Shown in pieces: positions 1 to 7,434 of a DNA stretch of 15,127 nucleotides (position 1 is the first letter of the stretch; each line of letters begins with the position of its first letter). The DNA comes from Flavobacteriaceae bacterium (GTDB lineage Bacteria; Bacteroidota; Bacteroidia; Flavobacteriales; Flavobacteriaceae). The stretch lies in assembly GCA_029245825.1 (NCBI GenBank), contig JAQWON010000052.1, positions 1 through 15,127 on the forward strand. The letters are read 5' to 3'. The translations under genes and the position numbers were made by a program. The notes below the pieces were generated by a model. It was not told the DNA's origin. It saw only the letters and a program-made list of their open reading frames with translations, and searched no databases.

Positions 1-76
1 ATCTTTTTTGTTTTTTATCTAGCATTTAACTAATATACATTATTTAAATAATAGGATATTATGTTTGAATTCATAT

Positions 77-652
77 TTAAAAAGGGAAATTATCAAAAGA
101 CATTCTCAAAGCTTGAAAGAGAATTATTCCAGAGATAATTATTTCCCATTTTCTGGAGTTGAATTTTAAAAAATTCACAATGAAATAATTTAGCATTATT
201 ATTATTAGTACGGTCAATAATTGTGCAATTTCAATACCAATGGCAAAATTTAAAAGCGCTACAATTGCATCTTCTTTTGATATGATTTGCAAAAAATAGA
301 ATCCAAATCCAAATCCGTGAATGATGCCAAAAAAAAGTGTGATAAGATTTACTAAAAATTTTAATGAGGACTTGTGATTCTTATTGATTAAAACAGAGAG
401 ACATGTTAGAGAAATTGTGACAGGGATTAAAAACTCTATTATATCAGAGGATATTTTTATCCATTCAAAATAAGAAAAAAAGAGGGCAAGAGAATGCCCA
501 AGGGTGAATAGACTAACCCATAAAAGCAATTTTTTCCAATCCCGATATTGAAAGGGTATAGCAAGTGCAATTAGAAAGTAAAAGTGATCAAGTCCATTTA
601 TATCCATCACATGTTCATATCCCAATTTAATATATAGCCAATAGAGGTCCAT
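77..652 (-). CDS. HupE/UreJ-like multi-pass membrane protein
   Basis: A 191-residue, very hydrophobic protein with about five to six membrane segments. The family-like signature is a set of histidine and acidic residues inside or next to the membrane: H14, D22-H23 in a GLDHF sequence, H53 in FTLGHS, E73, H112-G113 in IIHGFGFGF and E141. This pattern and the length fit the HupE/UreJ_2 branch; HupE/UreJ proteins proper are linked to nickel or cobalt uptake, but the Bacteroidetes members are uncharacterised and no urease or hydrogenase gene is in this window, so the substrate is unknown. It starts with ATG five bases after the stop of the upstream djlA-like gene, so the two are very probably co-transcribed. 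The protein ends in FPF. Family assignment is fairly sure; function is not. Confidence 0.8.
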   Translation of the reverse strand: MDLYWLYIKLGYEHVMDINGLDHFYFLIALAIPFQYRDWKKLLLWVSLFTLGHSLALFFSYFEWIKISSDIIEFLIPVTISLTCLSVLINKNHKSSLKFLVNLITLFFGIIHGFGFGFYFLQIISKEDAIVALLNFAIGIEIAQLLTVLIIIMLNYFIVNFLKFNSRKWEIIISGIILFQALRMSFDNFPF

Positions 653-657
653 TTAAT

Positions 658-1377
658 CTAATTTTGATTTTTTTTCATTGCAATTAATGATTCATATGCT
701 TTTCTAACTTCCCTAAACTTTTCTTCTGCTCCTTTAATCATCGCGGGATCATCACTTTGTATTTTATCAGGGTGATATTTCTTAGCCATTTTTCTATATG
801 CCTGTTTAATTTCATTTACAGAAGCTTCAGGTCTAATTTCTAAAATTTTGTATGCATTGTCAGTGTCTTTTATAAACATAGCTTTTATACTCTCTAAATC
901 AAGAAGATTTATTCCTAGATTGCTCCCAATCTCTTTAAGTTTTAAAAGTTCAGAATTTGAAATATTCCCATCTGAATTTGCAATCCCAAATAAAAAATGA
1001 AGGATTTGAAGTCTAGTTTCATATCTGGAATAAGTTTTGAAAAAGTTTGTAAGTGAGTATGTGTCTTGAGACTTATTTTTGACTTCAGTATTAAATTTTT
1101 TGAAAATATAGTTAGTTTTCTCTTTGCCGTATTGTGATAAATAAAAACTTCTAACATAAGCTAATTCTTTTTCTTCCACTTTACCATCAGCTTTGATCAA
1201 AATAGCGGAAAGAGACAGAAGGTTTAATTCAAATACTTCTTTGTTTGAAATATTTGAGTAAAATTTTATTGGTGAATTTTTTATCAAAGATTCAATAACT
1301 CTGCCTATGAGAAATCCAATGAAAGCTCCTGGAATTCTGAAATAAATAAAGCCTATAAGTGCCGCCATCCACTTCAT
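658..1377 (-). CDS. djlA: DjlA-type co-chaperone: membrane anchor, TerB-like domain, C-terminal J domain
   Basis: A 239-residue protein in the DjlA order. A short hydrophobic, glycine-containing N-terminal anchor spans roughly residues 1-25. A helical TerB-like region follows at about 50-160, with acidic loops of the DGKVEEKE and SDGNIS kind. A J domain occupies about 174-235 and holds the HPD tripeptide at 202-204, needed to stimulate Hsp70 (DnaK) ATPase. It should therefore sit at the inner membrane and recruit DnaK; the client is unknown. The reading frame stays open to a TTG at 1407, but the ATG at 1377 puts the hydrophobic anchor at the very N-terminus as in related proteins; an ATG at 1368 is also possible. 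It leads a two-gene operon with the HupE-like gene and is divergent from the bacilliredoxin gene. Confidence 0.82.
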   Translation of the reverse strand: MKWMAALIGFIYFRIPGAFIGFLIGRVIESLIKNSPIKFYSNISNKEVFELNLLSLSAILIKADGKVEEKELAYVRSFYLSQYGKEKTNYIFKKFNTEVKNKSQDTYSLTNFFKTYSRYETRLQILHFLFGIANSDGNISNSELLKLKEIGSNLGINLLDLESIKAMFIKDTDNAYKILEIRPEASVNEIKQAYRKMAKKYHPDKIQSDDPAMIKGAEEKFREVRKAYESLIAMKKNQN

Positions 1378-1438
1378 CGTTGATAAAAAATAAATATAAA
1401 GATACAAATGGCGGAAATAAAATAAACTTAGACTTTCG

Positions 1439-1446
1439 TATATTTG
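1439..1446 (+). promoter_or_regulatory. Possible Bacteroidetes -7 promoter element before the bacilliredoxin gene
   Basis: The eight bases TATATTTG match the Bacteroidetes -7 consensus TAnnTTTG exactly. A start of transcription about 5-8 bases downstream would give a leader of only 10-13 bases, mostly A, before the ATG at 1464. No clear -33 TTG lies at the usual distance. The match supports the choice of 1464 as start, since the upstream in-frame ATG at 1359 would lie outside the transcript. Confidence 0.5.
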
Positions 1447-1463
1447 CTTTAAAAAAAATAATT

Positions 1464-1877
1464 ATGTATCCAGAAGAAATTGTTAAACCAATGAGAGAAG
1501 AACTTACTTTAAAGGGTTTTAAAGAACTGTTATCGCCGCAAGATGTTGATGATATTCTTTCTAAGGAAGGCACTACTTTGGTTGTAGTAAATTCTATCTG
1601 TGGTTGTGCCGCTGCTAATGCAAGACCTGGTGTGATAAAATCTCTTTCCAACGAAAAAACTCCTGATCAATTAGTTACTGTTTTTGCTGGTGTTGATAAA
1701 GAAGCAACTGATGCTGCTCGTTCAAAAATGATGCCTTTCCCTCCATCATCTCCAAGTATAGCTCTTTTTAAAGATGGTGAATTAATTCATATGGTAGAGA
1801 GGCACCATATTGAAGGGAGACCAGCGGATTTAATATCTCAAAACCTTATAGGTGCCTATAACCAATTTTGTGCCTAA
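1464..1877 (+). CDS. BrxA/BrxB (YphP) family bacilliredoxin-like protein
   Basis: A 137-residue cytosolic protein with a thioredoxin-like fold. It has the family's CGC active-site motif at C46-G47-C48 in the sequence NSICGCAAANARPG, a cis-proline region near PFPPSSPS, and a penultimate cysteine at 136. In Firmicutes such proteins remove bacillithiol from mixed disulfides on proteins; whether this organism makes bacillithiol cannot be seen here, so the physiological thiol is open. The frame is open to an ATG at 1359, but the ATG at 1464 gives the family's usual MYPEE-type N-terminus and lies just after a TAnnTTTG element. Its gene is divergent from djlA and 37 bases before plsC, possibly as an operon. 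Confidence 0.9.
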   Translation: MYPEEIVKPMREELTLKGFKELLSPQDVDDILSKEGTTLVVVNSICGCAAANARPGVIKSLSNEKTPDQLVTVFAGVDKEATDAARSKMMPFPPSSPSIALFKDGELIHMVERHHIEGRPADLISQNLIGAYNQFCA

Positions 1878-1914
1878 AAAATATAAGTTGAATATTATTT
1901 TAATTTAATTTTCT

Positions 1915-2643
1915 GTGAAGAAAATTTTAGCCTATCCTGTAAACGTTATTTACTATCTCTTTTTTGGTTTTCTTTTAACTTTTTTTGAGTTAGTTCAAAT
2001 TATTTCACTCAAAATAGGGGGTCATATGGCTCAGAAAAAATCAGTTGACTATTTAAATTATCTTTTGCTAAGGTGTATTAATTTACTAGGCAGCTTTGCC
2101 GTTTTTCATAAGGGATCTAAATTTCCAGAAAATGTTCCTCTGATTTTCATTTCAAATCACCAAAGCACTTATGATGTTCCTCCACTAATTTGGTATTTAA
2201 GAAAATATCACCCTAAGTTTATAAGTAAAATTGAGCTAGGTAAAGGAATTCCTAGTATTTCATATAATTTAAGAAACGGGAAACACCTTTTAATTGATCG
2301 AAATGATTCTGAAGGATCCATAAAAAAAATTGAGGACTTTGCACATTTAATTGATGAAAAGTGCTGGTCTGTAATAATTTTTCCTGAAGGGACTAGAAGT
2401 AAAGACGGTAAGCCAAAAAAGTTTCGTAAAGGAGGACTTTTGACTTTATTTAAAATTTTAAAAAGGGCTTATGTTGTTCCAATAAGCATAAGTAATTCAT
2501 GGAAATTTGCTAAGTACAGATATTTCCCAATACCTCTTGGGATAAAAGTTCTTGTTAAAACTTATAAGCCTCTTAAAGTTTCTGATTTTTCTGGTAATAA
2601 GTTAATTGATAAGGTTGAAAAAATAATTCATTCAGGAATTTGA
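1915..2643 (+). CDS. plsC: 1-acyl-sn-glycerol-3-phosphate acyltransferase (PlsC family)
   Basis: A 242-residue membrane-bound acyltransferase that would convert lysophosphatidic acid to phosphatidic acid in phospholipid synthesis. Visible motifs are the catalytic NHxxxxD box with H82 and D87, the acceptor-binding FPEGTR block at 156-161 followed by a lysine/glycine-rich stretch (FRKGG), and a proline block VVPISI near 188-193. Residues 8-32 form an N-terminal membrane segment. The start is GTG: the frame has no ATG ahead of residue 38, and the GTG gives the expected basic MKK-type beginning. A different acyl acceptor, such as an ornithine lipid precursor, cannot be excluded because several PlsC paralogues exist in Bacteroidetes. 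It lies 37 bases after the bacilliredoxin gene and converges with the enoyl-CoA hydratase gene. Confidence 0.9.
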   Translation: MKKILAYPVNVIYYLFFGFLLTFFELVQIISLKIGGHMAQKKSVDYLNYLLLRCINLLGSFAVFHKGSKFPENVPLIFISNHQSTYDVPPLIWYLRKYHPKFISKIELGKGIPSISYNLRNGKHLLIDRNDSEGSIKKIEDFAHLIDEKCWSVIIFPEGTRSKDGKPKKFRKGGLLTLFKILKRAYVVPISISNSWKFAKYRYFPIPLGIKVLVKTYKPLKVSDFSGNKLIDKVEKIIHSGI

Positions 2644-2660
2644 ATCATTTTTTAAAATTT

Positions 2661-3431
2661 TTAAAAGCTTGGCTTCCTTTTATTTAAAAAGGCAGAAACT
2701 CCTTCTTTAAAATCTTTGGATTCAAAACATTCTGAAAATTTTTCTTTTTCAACTTCAAACCCTTTTAGATTTTTTTCAGCTGCGTTAATAGCTTCAATTG
2801 CTTTTGCAATTGCGTTTGGAGAATTTCTCATAATTTTCTTTGCTAATTCAGTAATAGAGCTAATAAGATTTCCTCTTTCAACTACTTTATTTACTAACTT
2901 AAGGCTAATAGCCTTTTGAGAGTCTATCATTTCTCCAGATAATATCATTTCCATAGCATTAGTTTTTCCGACAAGTTTAGTAAGTCTTTGTGTTCCGCCA
3001 TATCCTGGTATTAAACCAAGAGAAACCTCAGGCAAACCCATTCTAGCAGTGTTTACAGCAACTCTCATATGACAAGCCATCGCGAGCTCTAGCCCTCCTC
3101 CAAGGGCATATCCATTTACCCCAGCAATAATTGGTTTTGGAAAATTTTCAATTAAATCTAAAACATTTTCTTGTCCTTTTTTTGCTAACTCTAAACCTTT
3201 ATTTCTGTCATATTTTGAAAATTCATTAATATCAGCCCCAGCAATAAAAGCTTTCTCACCACTACCTAGAATAACCAGTACAAACACTTTTTTATTATCT
3301 CTCAGATTTATTAGGCTTTTCCTAATTTCTTCAAGCATTGAAATGTTTAATGCATTTAGCTTTTCTTCCCTATTTATTTTAATCCAGGCAATTTTATCTT
3401 GAATTTTTATTTCTAAATAATTTTTTTTCAA
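2661..3431 (-). CDS. Enoyl-CoA hydratase (crotonase family), TTG or ATT start
   Basis: A 256-residue cytosolic crotonase-fold enzyme, predicted to hydrate trans-2-enoyl-CoA in beta-oxidation or a related CoA pathway. The oxyanion-hole segments are FIAGADI (62-68) and GYALGGG (107-113). Both catalytic glutamates of true hydratases are present: E115 in GGGLELA and E135 in LPEVSLG, followed by the GLIPGYGGTQRL block. Length is standard. No ATG is available: the frame starts right after the kinase stop codon as TAA-ATT-TTG, so initiation is most likely at the TTG at 3431, which gives an MKKNYLEIKI-type start; the first internal ATG, residue 32, would remove the first strands of the fold. It follows the kinase gene with a 3-base gap in the same frame. 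The exact acyl-chain preference is unknown. Confidence 0.9.
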   Translation of the reverse strand: MKKNYLEIKIQDKIAWIKINREEKLNALNISMLEEIRKSLINLRDNKKVFVLVILGSGEKAFIAGADINEFSKYDRNKGLELAKKGQENVLDLIENFPKPIIAGVNGYALGGGLELAMACHMRVAVNTARMGLPEVSLGLIPGYGGTQRLTKLVGKTNAMEMILSGEMIDSQKAISLKLVNKVVERGNLISSITELAKKIMRNSPNAIAKAIEAINAAEKNLKGFEVEKEKFSECFESKDFKEGVSAFLNKRKPSF

Positions 3432-3434
3432 AAT

Positions 3435-4892
3435 TTAAATTTTAAGAATTATTGTAAATTTAGTTCCTTTTGAACTGGAAGAATAATTTATTTTACCTCC
3501 ATGAGAGTTAATGATATTTTTAACAATACCTAATCCTAAACCCATCCCCTTTGTTTTAGTTGTAAACTTAGGTTCAAAAATTTTATCTTTAATTGATTTA
3601 GAGATTCCAACCCCATTGTCAGAGAAATTAATTTGTACTTCATTAGGTAGTTTTTTTATTTCAACTTTTAACTCGGCTTTACTTTCAGCGGAGACTGATT
3701 GAATACCGTTTTGAATTAGATTTGTCATAACCCTAACCCACTGAGTTCTATCAAGGTTAACAAAAATTTCAGGATGAGATGAGGTAAAGTTGATTTCACT
3801 TTGTTCAAATATTTCAAGAGATCTTCTGCTGATTTCAACAATATCTAGAGATTTTAACTTTGCTTTAGGAAGTGCCGCAAAATCAGAAAAGGCATTTGCT
3901 ACATCCTTCATGGTATCAATTTGTTCAATTAGTATTTTAGAAAATTCCTTGATTTTTCCTTCAGAATAAGGTTTATTTTTGAGAAATCTTTGCTCAAAGC
4001 TTTGAACAGTTAGTCGCATTGGAGTCAAAGGATTTTTAATTTCATGCGCGACCTGTTTCGCCATTTCTTGCCAAGCTTGTTCTCTTTCTTGTATAGCTAG
4101 TTTTTTTGCACTTTTTTCCAGTTCGTCAACCATTTGATTATAAGAATTTATTAGACTAAAGACCTCCTTAGTTGCATTTTTGAGATATATCTTTTCATTT
4201 TGTTCGAGAAGGCCTGTTTGATCAATTTTTAGTCGAATTGCTTCAAGTGGACGTGTTACATATTTAGAAATAAAATAAGCGAATAAAATAGCCACTATAA
4301 GCATTGCAAGATAAATTTTGTAAAGGCTGTTCAAAAATTTATTTAGTTCGTTTTCTGAAAATGAGACATCTTCGAAATAAGGAAAAAATAAAACTCCATA
4401 TGGAACCCCATATGAGTTGAATAATAGGCTATAGGAAGATTGAAATTTTCCAACTTCATCATTATTTTCTATTAACACCCTCTTTTCGATGCTAGAATTA
4501 ATTTTAGTTAAAACGACTTCACTCAACTTGTAATTATTAGCTATTATTTCTAAGGGTAGAAATGAATTAAATAGCGCGTCGCCTTTTAAATTAAAAACTG
4601 AAAAATTCACATTGTGAATTTTCATTATTGCGGTAAAATCATCTTTGTATTTAATCCAATGATCATCAGATTTGTTTTCTAAATTATTTGTATTTACAAG
4701 ATATGATATTTGGTTTCTAAGCTGAATTTCTTTTCTATTAAGCCTAAAAAGATTGTAATCTTCTGATTCATTTTGATATTGAAAATAAGTTGCTATCAGT
4801 ATTAATAAGCAGGCAAGTAAAACTAAAAAGATCATAGCAACAAATATTTGATTTCTCAAAGAAATTTTTGCTGTGATTGAAGGAATTTTCAC
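3435..4892 (-). CDS. NtrY-like membrane sensor histidine kinase (HAMP, HisKA, HATPase)
   Basis: A sensor kinase of about 485 residues. Numbered from the GTG at 4892, one membrane helix lies at about 16-37, an extracytoplasmic sensing domain at 40-188, a second helix at 190-212, then HAMP at 208-263. The phospho-acceptor box VAHEIKNPLTPMRL has H283, the N box is MTNLIQNG near 389-396, the G1 box DNGVGIS has D425, and the G2 box GMGLGLGI is near 449-456. All residues needed for autophosphorylation are present. The HEIKNPLTP form and layout are like NtrY. No response regulator is encoded nearby, so the partner is unknown. There is no ATG at the N-terminus: the frame opens from a TTG at 4928 (497 residues), while the GTG at 4892 gives a more usual short N-terminus. 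The ligand cannot be inferred. Confidence 0.87.
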   Translation of the reverse strand: MKIPSITAKISLRNQIFVAMIFLVLLACLLILIATYFQYQNESEDYNLFRLNRKEIQLRNQISYLVNTNNLENKSDDHWIKYKDDFTAIMKIHNVNFSVFNLKGDALFNSFLPLEIIANNYKLSEVVLTKINSSIEKRVLIENNDEVGKFQSSYSLLFNSYGVPYGVLFFPYFEDVSFSENELNKFLNSLYKIYLAMLIVAILFAYFISKYVTRPLEAIRLKIDQTGLLEQNEKIYLKNATKEVFSLINSYNQMVDELEKSAKKLAIQEREQAWQEMAKQVAHEIKNPLTPMRLTVQSFEQRFLKNKPYSEGKIKEFSKILIEQIDTMKDVANAFSDFAALPKAKLKSLDIVEISRRSLEIFEQSEINFTSSHPEIFVNLDRTQWVRVMTNLIQNGIQSVSAESKAELKVEIKKLPNEVQINFSDNGVGISKSIKDKIFEPKFTTKTKGMGLGLGIVKNIINSHGGKINYSSSSKGTKFTIILKI

Positions 4893-5224
4893 TATTTCTA
4901 TATCAGTAATGGTGGCTTGAAGTTGCAATATAGAAAAAACATAAAAACTAAATAATGATTAAAAATCAATTTTATTAAAAATAAATTAATATAAAACTGA
5001 ATTTTTAATTAAAAAAAAGCAAATAATATACTATTTTATATAAAAAAAAATAAAAAAATGGCATATTTATAAATTTTATAAAAATATTTGAAAAAACAAT
5101 AATATAGATTAAAAGCATTAAAAAACGTTAATAAGTATTTTTTATAATTCTTTAATCCCTGAAATGATTAAAATGAATTTTTTTATTGGTAGTATAAAAC
5201 TCAAATTTGTTTTAATTTCGTTAC
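4893..5224. other. AT-rich gap between divergent genes, no convincing gene
   Basis: This gap separates the minus-strand kinase gene from the plus-strand serine hydrolase gene, so it should hold both promoters. It is almost entirely A and T, with long A runs around 5041-5058. I see no exact TAnnTTTG element in a good position: on the minus strand a TATATTG-like near-match lies at about 4926-4932, and on the plus strand a CAAATTTG one-mismatch version lies at 5202-5209. No stable hairpin, tRNA or credible small gene was found; short open frames here are made up of F, I, L, Y, K and N codons expected from composition alone. Confidence 0.6.
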
Positions 5225-6382
5225 ATGTTTAGATTTCTTTCTACTTTCATTTTTATCCTTTTTTTACTTTTTTCTCTATTGTATATTTCAGATTATAAAT
5301 ATCTCTTAACTGGAATTTCAAAATTTTACTTTAAGGGCCATATGACAGCATTTTTAAATGATTATGAATCTTTTGATAATCGTTCAATTAAAACATCTAA
5401 AAACACCCAACCGTGGGTTAAGCATCCCATGTATAACAAATTTGAGTATGATTCTGACTTTTTAAACTATCATAATAAAACTAAAACAGTTGCCTTTTTG
5501 ATTATTAAAAATGATAGTCTTCTATATGAAAAATATTATGATGGCTATGACAGAAACACAAAAAGCAATTCTTTTTCCATGTCAAAAAGTATTGTTTCTG
5601 CCCTTATGGGAATAGCAATACAAGAGGATTATATCAAAAATATAGATCAACTGGTAGTTGATTTTTTACCTGAGTTAACAGGCCCTTATGCTAATCTTTT
5701 AACTGTAGGAGATCTTTCAAGTATGGCTTCAGGATTGAAGTGGGATGAATCCTATTATTCACCTTTTTCAATTACAACAAGGTCATATGTTGAAGAAGAT
5801 TTAAATGAATTAATTTTGAATCAGCCTATTAACAAAAAACCTGGAGAATCTTACAGTTATTTAAGTGGAGCAACGCAATTACTGGCAATGGTAATTGAAA
5901 AAGCAACAGGTAAAAAAATAAGTAATTATTTATCTGAAAAATTTTGGCAGCCTATGGGGGCTGAAAATGATGCTTTGTGGCAGATCGATAGTAAATCGGC
6001 TGATATGGAAAAGGCTTATTGCTGTTTAGCGTCAACTGCAAGAGATTTTGCTCGATTTGGAAAACTATATAAAGATTTTGGAAAATGGAATCAGACTCAA
6101 CTTTTGGATTCACTTTTTGTTTTGAAATCATTAAAGCCTAGATTTAATGATTCTCCTCATTATGGTTACGGTTGGTGGTTAAAAAATTATAATGGGTATA
6201 ATACTTTTATGATGAGAGGTCATTTAGGACAGTATGTAATAGTTGTTCCTGAAGAAGATCTAATAATTGTAAGATTAGGCCATTTGAAAGATAAGAAGAT
6301 TGAAAATGAAGATTTTACTAAAGATATATTTGTTTATATTGATGCGGGGATTGAAATTAATGAAAGTAAAACGATTAAATGA
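5225..6382 (+). CDS. Beta-lactamase-fold serine hydrolase (class C / NylB-like), membrane-anchored or exported
   Basis: A 385-residue protein with an N-terminal hydrophobic segment (about 5-22) acting as a signal peptide or anchor; no lipobox is present. The penicillin-binding/beta-lactamase fold is shown by three active-site motifs in order: SxxK as S118-M-S-K121, Y212-L-S214 in the YxN position, and H333-L-G335 in the KTG position. YxS and HxG variants are known in esterases and in 6-aminohexanoate-oligomer hydrolases of this superfamily, so it is more likely an esterase, amidase or peptidase than an antibiotic-resistance enzyme. The substrate is unknown. The active site should lie in the periplasm. 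ATG start at 5225; the gene stands alone on its strand and its stop is 3 bases from the stop of the convergent aldo/keto reductase gene. Confidence 0.85.
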   Translation: MFRFLSTFIFILFLLFSLLYISDYKYLLTGISKFYFKGHMTAFLNDYESFDNRSIKTSKNTQPWVKHPMYNKFEYDSDFLNYHNKTKTVAFLIIKNDSLLYEKYYDGYDRNTKSNSFSMSKSIVSALMGIAIQEDYIKNIDQLVVDFLPELTGPYANLLTVGDLSSMASGLKWDESYYSPFSITTRSYVEEDLNELILNQPINKKPGESYSYLSGATQLLAMVIEKATGKKISNYLSEKFWQPMGAENDALWQIDSKSADMEKAYCCLASTARDFARFGKLYKDFGKWNQTQLLDSLFVLKSLKPRFNDSPHYGYGWWLKNYNGYNTFMMRGHLGQYVIVVPEEDLIIVRLGHLKDKKIENEDFTKDIFVYIDAGIEINESKTIK

Positions 6383-6385
6383 AAA

Positions 6386-7423
6386 TCATGGCGCTGGATC
6401 AGGAATTTCATTATGAATTCTTTCTATTTCATTTAAAATAGATTTTGATAGAACTATTTTAAAGGAGCTTATATTTTCCTTCAGCTGCTCCATATTAGTA
6501 GCTCCTATAATATTACTACAAACAAAAGACCTATCATTAACAAATGATAAGGCCATTTGTGTAATTGAAATTCCATAATCTAAGGCCAATGACGCATATC
6601 TTTCTGTAGCAGTAATACTTTGTGGACTTGAGTATCTTTTAAAGTTTGGAAATAGCGTTAAGCGTGAATTTTTTGGTTTCTTATTATTTAAATATTTCCC
6701 TGTCAAAACCCCAAAACCAAGAGGTGAATAAGCTAGGAGTTTTATTTCTTCTCTATGACATATTTCTGAACTTCCAACTTCAAATTGTCTATTTAAAAGT
6801 GAATAGGGATTTTGAACTGTAATTATTTTTGTTTTTAAATTTTTAGATGAATTTAAGAAACGCATTATTCCCCAGGGATTTTCATTTGAAAGCCCTATAT
6901 GTCTAATATTACCTAGTTTTAGATGATAATTTAACGCATCAAGAACTTCTTCAAAATTTTCTTTCCATGGATCTGAATCTGAATAAATAAAACCACGAAT
7001 ACCAAAGGTATTTGTTCTTCTTTCCGGCCAATGTAGCTGATATAGATCAATATATTCTGTTTGCAATCTTTTTAAACTACTTTCTATAGCTTTATCAATA
7101 TGCTTTTTCGTAAAACCCATATTTTTTCGAATATGTTTTGTATAATCACCTGGACCTGCAACTTTTGAACCTAAAATTACTTTGTCTCTATTTCCTTTTT
7201 TTTTAAACCATGTACCAATTATTCTCTCCGTTTCACCCTGAGTTTTTGCAGAAGCAGGTACGGGATATAATTCAGCCGTATCAAAAAAATTAATTCCATT
7301 CTCAAAAGCATAATCCATTTGCTCATGACCTTCTCTTTCAGTGTTCTGATTTCCATATGTCATTGTGCCAAGACAAATTTTGCTTATTTTAATTTCAGTA
7401 TTTGGCAACAAATTGTATTGCAT
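6386..7423 (-). CDS. tas: Tas-like NADP-dependent aldo/keto reductase
   Basis: A 345-residue TIM-barrel oxidoreductase closely resembling E. coli Tas through its length: a GTMTYGNQN-type N-terminus, the DTAELYPVP loop, KRLQTEYIDLYQLHWP, SNENPWGIMRFL, VQNPYSLLNRQFEVG, a LLAYSPLGFGVLTGKYLN segment and a PAP C-terminus. The catalytic tetrad is D48, Y53, K87 and H131. It should reduce a carbonyl with NAD(P)H; the physiological substrate of Tas is not settled. The ATG at 7423 is chosen because it gives the family's MQYN-type start. A TTG at 7465 would add 14 residues and overlap the xth coding end by 31 bases. It follows xth after 11 bases and is the last gene of the glyS-xth-tas series. Confidence 0.9.
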   Translation of the reverse strand: MQYNLLPNTEIKISKICLGTMTYGNQNTEREGHEQMDYAFENGINFFDTAELYPVPASAKTQGETERIIGTWFKKKGNRDKVILGSKVAGPGDYTKHIRKNMGFTKKHIDKAIESSLKRLQTEYIDLYQLHWPERRTNTFGIRGFIYSDSDPWKENFEEVLDALNYHLKLGNIRHIGLSNENPWGIMRFLNSSKNLKTKIITVQNPYSLLNRQFEVGSSEICHREEIKLLAYSPLGFGVLTGKYLNNKKPKNSRLTLFPNFKRYSSPQSITATERYASLALDYGISITQMALSFVNDRSFVCSNIIGATNMEQLKENISSFKIVLSKSILNEIERIHNEIPDPAP

Positions 7424-7434
7424 CTTAATTTTTT

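Noticed and set aside
61..138. 25-codon plus-strand ATG frame, with TATGTTTG at 60-67 overlapping its start
   Set aside because: It overlaps the C-terminal coding end of the HupE-like gene on the other strand, and the promoter match sits on the ATG itself, so it cannot serve this frame; probably chance.
1359..1463. N-terminal extension of the bacilliredoxin to the ATG at 1359
   Set aside because: The extra 35 residues do not fit the family, overlap the djlA start region on the other strand, and lie upstream of the likely promoter element.
1890..1914. Possible plsC promoter (TTG at 1888, TAATTTTC at 1906)
   Set aside because: The -7-like element has a mismatch and touches the GTG start, so any transcript would begin inside the gene; co-transcription with the bacilliredoxin is simpler.
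2676..2692. CCTTTT/AAAAGG hairpin near the convergent plsC and hydratase ends
   Set aside because: Weak A/T-rich stem inside the hydratase coding sequence, not followed by a T run in either direction; not a convincing terminator.
5005..5118. 37-codon minus-strand frame encoding a hydrophobic peptide in the kinase-hydrolase gap
   Set aside because: Made almost only of F, I, L, Y, K and N codons, as expected from the extreme AT content; no promoter or other support.
5164..5232. 22-codon plus-strand frame overlapping the serine hydrolase start
   Set aside because: Short, low-complexity and overlapping a real gene start; no independent evidence.
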